From assembly GCF_001294455.1 (NCBI RefSeq), contig NZ_LIKT01000001.1:186001-250000 (forward strand): 64,000 nucleotides of DNA, written 5' to 3'. Of this stretch, positions 44,452 through 53,376 are shown piece after piece. Positions within the stretch are counted from its first letter, which is position 1, and each line of letters opens with the position of its first letter. Position numbers and translations under genes: made by a program. The DNA is from Phaeobacter sp. 11ANDIMAR09 (GTDB taxonomy: Bacteria > Pseudomonadota > Alphaproteobacteria > Rhodobacterales > Rhodobacteraceae). The notes below the pieces were generated by a model that searched no databases, was not told where the DNA came from, and saw only the letters and a program-made list of their open reading frames with translations.

Positions 44452-46318
44452 TTCAGACTTTGATGTTGTTGTCATTGGCGGCGGCCACGCTGGCACCGAA
44501 GCTGCACATGCTGCAGCCCGCATGGGGGCGCGCACGGCTCTGATCACTCTCACCCGCGACGGTATCGGTGTCATGTCTTGCAACCCGGCCATTGGTGGCT
44601 TGGGGAAGGGTCATCTCGTCCGTGAGATTGACGCGATGGATGGGGTCATGGGCCGGGTTGCGGACCTTGCCGGTATTCAATTCCGTTTGCTAAATCGCCG
44701 CAAGGGACCCGCAGTACAGGGGCCGCGGGCTCAGTCGGATCGCGGCATCTATCGGAATGAAATGCTCAAGCTGACAGAAAACCAGCCGAATCTGGAGATT
44801 ATCGAAGGCGAGGCAACCGACTTCCTGATGGAGGGTGACCGGGTTTGTGGGGTTGTTCTGGCTGATGGCAGCGAGATCCATAGCAAACAGGTCATCCTGA
44901 CCACTGGAACCTTCCTGCGTGGGGTGATCCACATCGGTGATGTTTCCAAGCCGGGCGGAAGGATGGGAGATCGTCCCTCCGTCAAATTGGCAGAACGGTT
45001 GGATAGTTTTGCCCTTCCTATGGGACGCCTCAAGACAGGTACACCGCCTCGCTTGGATGGGCGCTCGATCAACTGGGATATCCTCGAGGGTCAGCCCGGC
45101 GATGAGGAACCAACCTTCTTCTCTTTCATGACGACCAAATTGTCGGCTAAGCAGGTTGTCTGTGGAATCACTCACACAAACGAACAAACCCACGAGATCA
45201 TTCGGGAGAACCTCTCCCGATCAGCGATGTATGGTGGGCATATTGACGGTGTGGGGCCCCGCTATTGCCCGTCAATCGAAGACAAGATTGTACGGTTTGC
45301 GGATAAGGCATCACATCAGATTTTTCTGGAGCCAGAAGGGGCTTCGGATCATACGGTCTATCCAAATGGAATTTCGACCAGTCTGCCTGTCGATGTTCAA
45401 CTGGATTACGTCCGTTCCATTGTTGGGCTGGAGACGGCCGAAATCCTTCAGCCCGGATATGCGATTGAATATGATTACATTGATCCCAGAGCGTTGTCTC
45501 TGGATTTGTCGCTAAAGGATGTCCCCGGACTATTTCTAGCAGGCCAGATCAACGGGACCACAGGATATGAGGAAGCCGCCGCGCAGGGGATGGTTGCGGG
45601 GCTAAGCGCAGCTGCCAAGTGCAGGGGGCAAGAGCCGATCCTGTTTGGCCGCTCAAACAGCTATATTGGCGTCATGGTTGACGATCTTACGACCCATGGT
45701 GTGACAGAGCCTTATCGCATGTTCACATCGCGCGCTGAGTTCCGTCTGTCCCTACGCGCGGACAACGCGGACCAAAGATTGACGCCATTGGCTCTGGAAG
45801 CTGGCTGTGTCTCCGCTGAGCGGAAACATGCTTTTGAGGGTAAGATGGAGCGCTTGGTGACGACAAAATCCACATTGGAATCGGCTGTTTTTACACCAAA
45901 GCAAATCTCTGGATCAGGAATCTACGTTAACCAGGATGGAAACAAGAGAACAGGTTTTGAAGTACTGGCCTTTCCGGATGTTACCTTTGATGATCTGATT
46001 CCACTTATCCCCGAATGTTCCGAGGCTGATGAGGTGACAAAACGGCAGCTAGAGCGGGATGCGCTTTACGTCCACTACATTGCTCGTCAAGAAAAGGAAA
46101 TCGCCGCAGTCAAACGCGACGAAGGATATGTGATTCCCGAAGGATTTGACTATGGTTCGATCGAAGGCTTGTCGGCTGAGCTGCAGCAAAAGCTTTCTGC
46201 AGCCCGTCCAGAAACCCTCGCCAAAGCTGGTCGGATCAACGGGATGACTCCTGCCGGCCTGGCTTTGGTTTTGGCAAGACTTCGGAAAAATATGCGTTCA
46301 CAGGAGAAAACCGGATGA
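44444..46318 (+). CDS. mnmG: tRNA uridine-5-carboxymethylaminomethyl synthesis enzyme MnmG (GidA)
   Basis: A flavoprotein of about 624 residues, partner of MnmE in U34 modification. FAD motif [35 protein letters not shown] and [21 protein letters not shown] are diagnostic. Two GTG starts are possible. The one at 44444 has AGGGAG (44430-44435) at ideal spacing; the one at 44435 adds three residues (FHV) but would overlap that site. Either way the start lies in or at the edge of a perfect parS site. The rsmG start overlaps its stop by four bases. Confidence 0.96.
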   Translation: MKHSDFDVVVIGGGHAGTEAAHAAARMGARTALITLTRDGIGVMSCNPAIGGLGKGHLVREIDAMDGVMGRVADLAGIQFRLLNRRKGPAVQGPRAQSDRGIYRNEMLKLTENQPNLEIIEGEATDFLMEGDRVCGVVLADGSEIHSKQVILTTGTFLRGVIHIGDVSKPGGRMGDRPSVKLAERLDSFALPMGRLKTGTPPRLDGRSINWDILEGQPGDEEPTFFSFMTTKLSAKQVVCGITHTNEQTHEIIRENLSRSAMYGGHIDGVGPRYCPSIEDKIVRFADKASHQIFLEPEGASDHTVYPNGISTSLPVDVQLDYVRSIVGLETAEILQPGYAIEYDYIDPRALSLDLSLKDVPGLFLAGQINGTTGYEEAAAQGMVAGLSAAAKCRGQEPILFGRSNSYIGVMVDDLTTHGVTEPYRMFTSRAEFRLSLRADNADQRLTPLALEAGCVSAERKHAFEGKMERLVTTKSTLESAVFTPKQISGSGIYVNQDGNKRTGFEVLAFPDVTFDDLIPLIPECSEADEVTKRQLERDALYVHYIARQEKEIAAVKRDEGYVIPEGFDYGSIEGLSAELQQKLSAARPETLAKAGRINGMTPAGLALVLARLRKNMRSQEKTG

Positions 46319-46935
46319 ATGGACGTGGCTTGCTCGATCAAATGAATGTTTCACGTGAAACAATATCGAGATTGGAGCGGTTTGAGGAGATTCTGCTGAA
46401 GTGGAATCCCAAGATCAATCTGGTTTCCAAGGCCAGCCTCGAAAACCTTTGGCACCGACATATTGTTGATTCGGTGCAGGTCTTTACCTCTGTTAAAGAT
46501 CCTGGCGACTCTTGGGTTGATATCGGCAGCGGTGGCGGGTTTCCTGGGATTGTGGTTGCAATCATGGCAGCTGAGTATTTTCCCAAAACTAAAGTCACCT
46601 TGATCGAAAGTGACCAACGCAAGTCGGCTTTCCTACGTACAGCCGCACGGGAATGTGGAGTTCCCGTCACTGTTCTGAGCCAGAGGATTGAACAGGCCAC
46701 GCCACAGAACGCACATATCCTGTCGGCACGGGCGCTGGCAGAGCTCGATACGCTTCTAGAATTTTCAGAACAACACTTGGCCAAGGATGGCCTGGCTGTG
46801 TTCCCAAAGGGTGCGAATTGGAAAAAAGAAGTGGATAAAGCTGCAGAGCGATGGAGTTTCGATGTTGAACCGATTACAAGTTTGACTGAGACTGAAGCAG
46901 TTATTCTTAAGATCAAGGGAGTCGTTCGTGTCTGA
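46315..46935 (+). CDS. rsmG: 16S rRNA (guanine-527-N7) methyltransferase RsmG (GidB)
   Basis: A 206-residue SAM-dependent methyltransferase of 16S rRNA G527. The SAM loop is [25 protein letters not shown] and [10 protein letters not shown] follow. Codons 12-16 (VSRET in NVSRETIS) are written by the second parS site. An alternative start at 46342 would put the parS directly after the ATG. The last eight bases overlap parA. Confidence 0.96.
   Translation: MNGRGLLDQMNVSRETISRLERFEEILLKWNPKINLVSKASLENLWHRHIVDSVQVFTSVKDPGDSWVDIGSGGGFPGIVVAIMAAEYFPKTKVTLIESDQRKSAFLRTAARECGVPVTVLSQRIEQATPQNAHILSARALAELDTLLEFSEQHLAKDGLAVFPKGANWKKEVDKAAERWSFDVEPITSLTETEAVILKIKGVVRV
46347..46362. promoter_or_regulatory. 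parS site 2
   Basis: A second exact TGTTTCACGTGAAACA, 1911 bases from the first and inside the rsmG coding sequence. It is about 580 bases before parA. No third copy was seen in the window. Confidence 0.95.
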
Positions 46936-47737
46936 TTTATCCCGCCCAGAGGGGCCTCGAATTATCGCGGTTGCAAATCAAAAGGGCGGAGTAGGTAAGA
47001 CAACGACAGCCATAAATCTGGCTGCGGCTTTGGTAGAGACCGGGCTACGGGTTTTGGTCGTTGATCTCGACCCTCAGGGAAATGCTTCTACCGGGCTTGG
47101 GATTGAAAGCGCGGATCGCGAATCTACCACATATGACCTTTTGGTCGATGATGCCCCGCTAGATGAGGTGATTCGAACTACAGAAATCGAAGATCTCTGC
47201 GTGATTCCGGCTACCGTTGATCTGAGCTCGGCCGATATTGAACTCTTCGCCAATGAAAAGCGTAGCTTCCTGTTGCATGACGCGCTGCGGCAGACTGCGA
47301 TGGATGAATATGATTGGGACTATGTCCTGATTGATTGTCCACCTTCTCTTAACCTTTTGACAGTGAACGCCATGGTTGCAGCGCATTCTGTCCTGATCCC
47401 ATTGCAAAGTGAGTTCTTTGCTCTGGAAGGGGTGTCGCAATTGTTGCTAACCATTCGGGAGGTTCGTCAGTCGGCCAATCCAAATTTGCGGATCGAAGGC
47501 GTGGTGTTGACCATGTTTGATCGCCGCAACAACCTGTCCCAGCAGGTCGAACAGGATGCACGGGACAATCTGGGCGAACTGGTATTTGAAACCAAGATTC
47601 CGCGGAATGTGAGAGTCAGTGAAGCGCCGTCCTATGCTTTGCCTGTCCTCAGCTATGATGGCAACTCTTTGGGTGCGCAGGCCTATCGCGCCTTGGCAGA
47701 AGAGTTGATCTCTAACAACCAAACAGTCGCGGCGTGA
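46928..47737 (+). CDS. parA: Chromosome partitioning ATPase ParA
   Basis: A 269-residue Walker-type ATPase that moves ParB-parS complexes at cell division. The deviant Walker A is KGGVGKTTT near residue 20, followed by VVDLDPQGNASTGLG and the Walker B DYVLIDCPPSLN. Translation starts at a GTG (46928) that overlaps rsmG by eight bases. This is the chromosomal type: no replication initiator gene is nearby. Confidence 0.97.
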   Translation: MSDLSRPEGPRIIAVANQKGGVGKTTTAINLAAALVETGLRVLVVDLDPQGNASTGLGIESADRESTTYDLLVDDAPLDEVIRTTEIEDLCVIPATVDLSSADIELFANEKRSFLLHDALRQTAMDEYDWDYVLIDCPPSLNLLTVNAMVAAHSVLIPLQSEFFALEGVSQLLLTIREVRQSANPNLRIEGVVLTMFDRRNNLSQQVEQDARDNLGELVFETKIPRNVRVSEAPSYALPVLSYDGNSLGAQAYRALAEELISNNQTVAA

Positions 47738-47751
47738 GAGCGGAGTAGAAA

Positions 47752-48645
47752 ATGTCTGAAAAAAGAAACAAACCCCGTGGATTGGGTCGTGGTCTGTCTG
47801 CCCTGATGGCGGATGTTAATCCCGAGCCCGTCAGCACCGAGGTGCAATCGCCGCGCAATGCAGAGATCCTGGTCCCGATCGAAAAGGTCGTAGCCAATCC
47901 AGATCAGCCCCGTCGCCAGTTTCTGCAGGAAGATTTGGATGATCTAACGGCCTCGATCAAGGAAAAGGGCGTTCTGCAGCCCCTGATCGTGCGACCTCGG
48001 GAGGGGGGCAACTACGAGATCGTGGCGGGTGAACGCCGTTGGCGTGCGGCCCAGGCGGCACAATTGCACGAGGTCCCGGTGCTCGTTCGGGACTATTCGG
48101 ATGTTGAGATGATGGAAGTGGCCATCATTGAAAACATCCAGCGCTCGGACCTGAATGCAATGGAAGAAGCGCATAGCTACAAACAGCTGATGGAACGGTT
48201 CGGCCATACCCAGGAGCGCATGGCAGAGGCCCTGGGAAAGAGCCGTAGCCACATCGCCAATCTGGTGCGTCTGTTGCATCTTCCAGAGGACGTGAGAGCG
48301 CTGGTTCATGAGCGTAAACTATCTGCCGGACATGCGCGGGCTTTGATCACCTCTGACAACGCTTCGGACCTGGCCAGCAAGATTGTAAAAGGCGGGTTGT
48401 CGGTCCGCGCCACCGAAGCGTTGGTCAAAAAAGATGCGGCCGGGCTGCAGGCTGCGGCGCCACGTAAATCGCGCCCGGCAGCAGATAAGGATGCAGACAC
48501 TAAGGCGCTGGAGGGCGATCTGTCGGCAATGCTTCGGATGAAGGTTTCGATTGATCACAAGGCGGGAGGCGAATCTGGGTCTGTCACCATCAGCTACGAG
48601 ACGCTGGATCAGCTGGATGAACTTTGCAACATCCTGAGCAAGTGA
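47752..48645 (+). CDS. parB: Chromosome partitioning protein ParB (Spo0J family)
   Basis: A 297-residue CTP-dependent DNA clamp that loads at parS. The N-terminal domain has VVANPDQPRRQF, the CTP-binding GERRWRAAQ and a middle HTH (MAEALGKSRSHIANLVRLLHLP); the C-terminal dimerisation segment ends the protein. The two parS sites in mnmG and rsmG are its expected targets. It lies 14 bases after parA. Its stop abuts the stop of the convergent DUF454 gene with no base between. Confidence 0.97.
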   Translation: MSEKRNKPRGLGRGLSALMADVNPEPVSTEVQSPRNAEILVPIEKVVANPDQPRRQFLQEDLDDLTASIKEKGVLQPLIVRPREGGNYEIVAGERRWRAAQAAQLHEVPVLVRDYSDVEMMEVAIIENIQRSDLNAMEEAHSYKQLMERFGHTQERMAEALGKSRSHIANLVRLLHLPEDVRALVHERKLSAGHARALITSDNASDLASKIVKGGLSVRATEALVKKDAAGLQAAAPRKSRPAADKDADTKALEGDLSAMLRMKVSIDHKAGGESGSVTISYETLDQLDELCNILSK

Positions 48646-48999
48646 TCAGATGCTGGGGCGGGTCCAGATAAAGGTCAGGACTGCTGTCAGAACGACGATT
48701 TGAATCAGGATGACATGGGAGGGAGCTCCCAAGACCAGCGAGAGCAATAGAACGGCGGCAATCGATACGGTTGCCGCCTTTTTTGCGGCTGGTCGTATGG
48801 CGCCGCGTTCGTTCCAATCTAAAATCATTGGCCCAAAGATCCGATGGCTGATCAGCCAGGAATGTAGGCGTTCGGAGGAATTGGCAAAGAAGAAGGCGGC
48901 GAGCAGAAGGAAGGGAACGGTTGGCAATAGCGGGAGAACAATTCCGATGACGCCAAAAGCCAGAGAGAGTATTCCGAGCCCGGCATAGAGAAATCTCAT
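48646..48999 (-). CDS. YbaN/DUF454 family membrane protein
   Basis: A 117-residue inner-membrane protein with helices at about 2-22, 25-42, 76-92 and 94-112. The signature GVIGIVLPLLPTVPFLLLAAFFFANSS marks the DUF454 family; function unknown. The stop codon directly touches that of parB on the other strand. On the same strand hemW ends 24 bases before its stop region begins, so it may belong to the rph-rdgB-hemW unit's downstream side or have its own promoter. Confidence 0.88.
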   Translation of the reverse strand: MRFLYAGLGILSLAFGVIGIVLPLLPTVPFLLLAAFFFANSSERLHSWLISHRIFGPMILDWNERGAIRPAAKKAATVSIAAVLLLSLVLGAPSHVILIQIVVLTAVLTFIWTRPSI

Positions 49000-49023
49000 C
49001 TGTTCAATCCAACTCTAAATGGG

Positions 49024-50178
49024 TCAATCAACCAATAGCTCACGCAGCACCGCGTTCAGGACTGCACGGCCTTGATCCGTCGCGCGAATTACCTGATCCG
49101 ATGTAGTCACCATGCCGAGATTAACAAGGTCCTTAACCCGGTCTTGCGGCAGTTCTTGACCTGATAGGGCAGTATAGCGTGGGATGTTCATGCCCTCGGC
49201 CAGGCGCATCGACATCATCATGTATTCAATCGCTGTGTCTTCTCGCGGCAGGGCCTGACACAGGCTTTCGCCTGAGCCCTCTGACACCGCTTTGAGCCAA
49301 GCACCCGGGGCACGATGGGTCTCCGTGGCATAGCGTTGACCCCGGTGTGTCACACGGCCATGGGCCCCGGGTCCGATGCCGAGGTAATCGCCATAGCGCC
49401 AGTAGATCTGGTTGTGCCGTGAGGCTTCACCGGGGCGGGCGTGGTTGGAGATTTCATAGGCTGGCATGCCATGGGCAGCGCAGATCTCTTGGGTGGCCTG
49501 ATACATATCAGCGGCGCTGTCATCCGTGGGAAGATCACGCAGTTTGCCACGGGCATAGCGATCGCCAAAGGCGGTGCCTTCTTCAATGGTCAGCTGATAG
49601 AGAGACAGATGATCAATCGCCATGTTCAGCGCTTCAGTGAGTTCGCTTTTCCAATGGGTCAGGTCCTGACCTTGGCGGGCATAGATCAGATCAAAGCTGA
49701 CCCGGTCAAAACAATTGCGTGCAATGTCGAAGGCCGCGCGGGCCTCCGCGACGGAATGAATACGGCCCAAGAAACGCAGATCTACGTCGTTCAGCGCCTG
49801 GACGCCCATGGAGATCCGATTGACGCCGGCATCGCGGTAGCCTGCAAAACGGCCAGCCTCGACCGATCCGGGGTTTGCCTCAAGGGTGATTTCGATGTCA
49901 TTGGCAAAGGGCCAGATTTCACGTGCGCCTTCGATCACCGCTGCGACGGTTTCTGGCATCATCAGTGACGGTGTGCCGCCGCCAAAGAAAACCGAGTTCA
50001 AAACCCGGCCTTCCATTCCTTGAGAGACTCTTTTGAGTTCACTCAAGTAGGCTCTGACCCAGGCCTTTTGATCTATTTTTGCGGTGACGTGACTGTTGAA
50101 GTCGCAATAGGGGCATTTGGCCTGACAGAAGGGCCAGTGAACGTATAGGCCAAAGCCCCCATGACGCCAATCATCCAC
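49024..50178 (-). CDS. hemW: Radical SAM heme chaperone HemW
   Basis: A 384-residue radical-SAM protein once annotated as coproporphyrinogen III oxidase. The iron-sulphur motif is CQAKCPYC in GFGLYVHWPFCQAKCPYCDF; FFGGGTPSLM and NRISMGVQALND follow. HemW binds heme and hands it to haem proteins. I place the start at the GTG 50178 ([12 protein letters not shown]), which overlaps the rdgB stop by eight bases with AAGG upstream; an ATG at 50211 would overlap more. Confidence 0.93.
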   Translation of the reverse strand: MDDWRHGGFGLYVHWPFCQAKCPYCDFNSHVTAKIDQKAWVRAYLSELKRVSQGMEGRVLNSVFFGGGTPSLMMPETVAAVIEGAREIWPFANDIEITLEANPGSVEAGRFAGYRDAGVNRISMGVQALNDVDLRFLGRIHSVAEARAAFDIARNCFDRVSFDLIYARQGQDLTHWKSELTEALNMAIDHLSLYQLTIEEGTAFGDRYARGKLRDLPTDDSAADMYQATQEICAAHGMPAYEISNHARPGEASRHNQIYWRYGDYLGIGPGAHGRVTHRGQRYATETHRAPGAWLKAVSEGSGESLCQALPREDTAIEYMMMSMRLAEGMNIPRYTALSGQELPQDRVKDLVNLGMVTTSDQVIRATDQGRAVLNAVLRELLVD

Positions 50179-50785
50179 TGAAGCAGCCTTTGACAAAGGC
50201 GCTGACCGCATGGCCACGGTGGCTGATGCGGTTCTTCTCTGCTTTGTCCATCTGGGCACAGGTCACGTCATAGCCTTCGGGCATGAACATCGGGTCATAG
50301 CCAAAGCCGCCTTCGCCACGAATGGGCCAAACCAGCTCGCCGGCCATGACGCCTTCAAAAACCTCGTCATGGCCATCGGGCCAGGCCAGAACCAGAGTGC
50401 AGCGAAACTGTGCAGAGCGTGGGGCATCGGGGCCTTTTGCGGTGATTTCATCATTGGCACGGGTCATCGCCATCATAAAGTCGCGACCATTCCCGGTCTC
50501 TGCCCAGTCGGCAGTATTGACACCGGGCGCGCCATCCAATGCATCAATGGTGATGCCGCTGTCGTCAGACAGGGCAGGGAGGCCAGTGGCCTTGGCGGCT
50601 GCATGGGCCTTGATGCGGGCATTGCCGACAAATGTGTCTTCGGTCTCTTCGGGTTCCGGCAGGTTCATTTCTGCGGCGCCCACAACCTTGACGCCAAAGC
50701 GCGCCAGGATTTCGGTGATTTCTTGCAGCTTTCCTGCGTTGTGAGTGGCGACCAGAATCTGGTCGCCTTCAAACTTGCGGGTCAT
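50171..50785 (-). CDS. rdgB: Non-canonical purine NTP pyrophosphatase RdgB
   Basis: A 204-residue Ham1/RdgB protein that removes dITP and [22 protein letters not shown] and [13 protein letters not shown] are the family motifs. It overlaps rph by four bases and hemW by eight; rph-rdgB-hemW is a conserved alphaproteobacterial order. Confidence 0.97.
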   Translation of the reverse strand: MTRKFEGDQILVATHNAGKLQEITEILARFGVKVVGAAEMNLPEPEETEDTFVGNARIKAHAAAKATGLPALSDDSGITIDALDGAPGVNTADWAETGNGRDFMMAMTRANDEITAKGPDAPRSAQFRCTLVLAWPDGHDEVFEGVMAGELVWPIRGEGGFGYDPMFMPEGYDVTCAQMDKAEKNRISHRGHAVSAFVKGCFSG

Positions 50786-51495
50786 GCGCAGGCCGCCTTT
50801 TGCAATTCGGCCAGCTCCTGGGTGCCTTTTTCGGCCAGGTCCATCAGCTGGTTCATCTGATCGCGCGAAAAGACAGAACCCTCGGCGGACATCTGCACTT
50901 CGATCAATTTGCCAGAACCGGTCATGATGAAGTTGCCATCAACGCCGGCCTCAGAGTCTTCGGGGTAGTCCAGATCCAGAACAGGCTGACCCGCGTAGAT
51001 GCCACAAGAGATGGCCGAGACCGGATCCATCAGCGGGTCGATTTTGACCTCGCCGGCTTTCATCAGCTTGTTTACCGCTAGACGCAGAGCCACCCAGCCA
51101 CCGGTGATTGCGGCACAACGGGTGCCACCATCGGCTTGCAGCACGTCACAGTCGATGGTGATCTGGCGCTCGCCTAGAGCGACGCGATCAACGCCAGCGC
51201 GCAGGGCACGGCCGATCAGGCGCTGAATTTCCACGGTGCGGCCACCCTGTTTGCCGGCCGCGGCTTCACGGCGCATCCGGGTATTGGTGGCGCGGGGCAG
51301 CATGCCATATTCGGCAGTGACCCAGCCGAGGCCGGACCCCTTGATGAAAGAGGGCACCCGGGGCTCCAGGCTGGCAGTGCACAGCACATGGGTTTCCCCT
51401 ATTTTGATCAGGCAGGAGCCTTCGGCATGTTTGGTGAAACCGGTCTCAATCGAGACGGGGCGCATTTCGTTCAGTTCTCTATTGGAGGGGCGCAT
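50782..51495 (-). CDS. rph: Ribonuclease PH
   Basis: A 237-residue phosphorolytic 3'-5' exoribonuclease that trims tRNA 3' ends. It has [25 protein letters not shown] and [18 protein letters not shown]. First gene of the rph-rdgB-hemW operon; divergent from hrcA across 143 bases, the usual arrangement. Confidence 0.97.
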   Translation of the reverse strand: MRPSNRELNEMRPVSIETGFTKHAEGSCLIKIGETHVLCTASLEPRVPSFIKGSGLGWVTAEYGMLPRATNTRMRREAAAGKQGGRTVEIQRLIGRALRAGVDRVALGERQITIDCDVLQADGGTRCAAITGGWVALRLAVNKLMKAGEVKIDPLMDPVSAISCGIYAGQPVLDLDYPEDSEAGVDGNFIMTGSGKLIEVQMSAEGSVFSRDQMNQLMDLAEKGTQELAELQKAACA

Positions 51496-51638
51496 GGGTT
51501 CTTCCTTTTTTGCTGCTTCCCCGATAGCCGCCGGGACAGCGGAGATGCAAGCATGATTGACCTTTTCCCTTGTGGCTCTTTAATGCAAATTGAGCCTTGA
51601 GCTTTCTCAAAGTAACGCGCTTGACCGTAGAATTGCAG

Positions 51639-52706
51639 ATGACCGACGCCAAAGAAATTCTGAGTGACATGAATGACCGCTCCCGCGAGGTGTTCCGGAC
51701 GGTTGTCGAAAGCTATCTGGAAAGCGGCGAGCCGGTGGGAAGCCGGACCCTGACGCGATCCTTGAACGAAAAGGTCAGCGCGGCGACGGTGCGCAATGTG
51801 ATGCAGGATCTGGAATTTCTAGGCTTGCTGGACAGCCCCCATGTCAGCGCCGGTCGCATCCCAACCCAGCGGGGATTGCGGATGTTTGTTGATGGGTTGC
51901 TGGAGGTCGAAGATCTGAAATCTCAGGACCGGGAGAAAATTGACGCGACCCTCGGCAAAAACGCGGGCGATGTTGGTGGTATGCTGGACCGGGTCGGTTC
52001 AGCCCTGTCTGGGGTCACCCAGGGGGCGTCTTTGGTGCTGACGCCAAAGCAGGAAAGCGAAATCCGCCATATCGAGTTTGTCTCGCTGGCGCAGGATCGC
52101 GCGCTGGTGGTTTTGGTGTTCTCCGACGGTCATGTAGAAAACCGCCTGTTCACCCCACCGCCCGGTCAGACCCCCAGTTCGATGCGCGAGGCGGCCAATT
52201 TCCTCAACGCGCTGATCGAGGGACGCACGCTGAGCGGGGTGCGGCGTGACATGCAACAAGAGATTGATGCCCGTCGCCAGGAGATCGACGTGCTGGCGCA
52301 GGACATGATTGAAAGCGGGTTGGCGGCTTGGGAAGACGACGACAGCGAAAAGGCGCGGCTGATCGTGCGGGGTCGGGCGAATCTGTTGGGCGAGGGCGGT
52401 GGTGAGCCGGCGGAGCTGGACCTCATTCGCAGCCTGTTTGATGACCTGGAGCGCAAGCAGGATATCGCAGAATTCCTGGAACTGACCGAAGATGGCGAGG
52501 GTGTGCGCATTTTTATCGGTTCAGAGAACAAACTTTTCTCACTTTCGGGTTCCTCTTTGGTGGTCTCTCCCTATATGAACTCGGATCGAAAGATCATTGG
52601 CGCGGTTGGGGTGATTGGCCCGACTCGCCTGAATTACGGACGGATTGTGCCGATTGTGGATTACACGGCGCAACTGGTTGGGAAGTTGCTTTCTGACCGG
52701 AGCTAG
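51639..52706 (+). CDS. hrcA: Heat-inducible transcription repressor HrcA
   Basis: A 355-residue repressor that binds CIRCE operators upstream of groESL. The winged-helix N-terminus has FRTVVESYLESGEPVGSRTL and SAATVRNVMQDLE, followed by HVSAGRIPTQRGLRMFVD. The ATG at 51639 is chosen by homology. No CIRCE element lies in its own 143-base upstream gap. A short inverted repeat TTGAG-CTTT-CTCAA is at 51595-51608. grpE follows 11 bases later. Confidence 0.96.
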   Translation: MTDAKEILSDMNDRSREVFRTVVESYLESGEPVGSRTLTRSLNEKVSAATVRNVMQDLEFLGLLDSPHVSAGRIPTQRGLRMFVDGLLEVEDLKSQDREKIDATLGKNAGDVGGMLDRVGSALSGVTQGASLVLTPKQESEIRHIEFVSLAQDRALVVLVFSDGHVENRLFTPPPGQTPSSMREAANFLNALIEGRTLSGVRRDMQQEIDARRQEIDVLAQDMIESGLAAWEDDDSEKARLIVRGRANLLGEGGGEPAELDLIRSLFDDLERKQDIAEFLELTEDGEGVRIFIGSENKLFSLSGSSLVVSPYMNSDRKIIGAVGVIGPTRLNYGRIVPIVDYTAQLVGKLLSDRS

Positions 52707-52717
52707 AGGTTGAAAAA

Positions 52718-53278
52718 ATGGCAGAGCCCAGAAACGACGATTTTTTGGACGACATCGAAAATGTCGAGGCGGAAGAGCTGGCGGCGGAAATGGCTGAAAT
52801 GGACGATGCTGCGATTGAGCTGGATGAGCTGCGGGCTGAGCGGGATGAATACAAAGACCGCTTTATGCGCGCCCTGGCCGATGCTGAGAATTCTCGCAAA
52901 CGTGGCGACAAGGCCCGTCGCGAAGCCGAGCAATACGGCGGCTCAAAACTGTCGCGCGATATTCTGCCGGTCTTTGACAACCTGAAACGTGCGGTCGAAT
53001 CGGCCACCGATGAGCAAAAGGAAGTTTCCGCCGCTCTGATCGAGGGTGTTGAGTTGACCATGCGCGCACTTTTGGGTGTGTTTGAAAAACACGGCGTGCG
53101 CATTGTGTCGCCACAGGTTGGCGATCGCTTTGACCCGCAGGTGCATGAGGCGATGTTTGAAGCTCCGGTGCCCGGAACCAAGGCTGGCGATATCATTCAG
53201 GTCTCGGCTGAGGGCTTTATGTTGCATGACAGGCTGCTGCGTCCGGCGCAGGTTGGTGTGTCCTCGACCCCTGCCTAA
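52718..53278 (+). CDS. grpE: Nucleotide exchange factor GrpE
   Basis: A 186-residue co-chaperone that releases ADP from DnaK. An acidic N-terminus and long coiled coil (about 15-90, ELRAERDEYKDRFMRALADAENSRKR) lead to the β-domain with VGDRFDPQVHEAMF and GFMLHDRLLRPAQVGVS. It is co-directional with hrcA; dnaK is not in this window. Confidence 0.97.
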   Translation: MAEPRNDDFLDDIENVEAEELAAEMAEMDDAAIELDELRAERDEYKDRFMRALADAENSRKRGDKARREAEQYGGSKLSRDILPVFDNLKRAVESATDEQKEVSAALIEGVELTMRALLGVFEKHGVRIVSPQVGDRFDPQVHEAMFEAPVPGTKAGDIIQVSAEGFMLHDRLLRPAQVGVSSTPA

Positions 53279-53294
53279 AACGGCAGCCAGGGAG

Positions 53295-53346
53295 AACGGG
53301 CCCAAGGGCCCGTTGCCTGCGGCGCGAATATTTTTGGAAAGATGAT
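53295..53346 (+). repeat. intergenic repeat, degenerate copy D
   Basis: A hairpin AACGGGCCC-AA-GGGCCCGTT then GCGCGAATATTTTTGGAAAGATGA, echoing the hairpin plus GATATTTNNGGCCAAATGA layout of the other copies. It lies between convergent grpE and mutS. Confidence 0.45.
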
Positions 53347-53376
53347 GAGCGGCGCCAGGTGGCAGCCGCTCATTTC
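53347..53376. terminator. hairpin between grpE and mutS
   Basis: GAGCGGC (53347-53353) pairs with GCCGCTC (53365-53371), followed by ATTTCTATTT on the plus strand. It probably serves grpE and perhaps mutS. Confidence 0.5.

Noticed and set aside
45920-45935. GTTAACC inside mnmG as a CtrA site
   Set aside because: Only one half-site is present, within coding sequence, with no TTAA partner at the right spacing.
51496-51638. CIRCE operator upstream of hrcA
   Set aside because: No TTAGCACTC-N9-GAGTGCTAA or close variant is present; only a 5-bp inverted repeat is seen.
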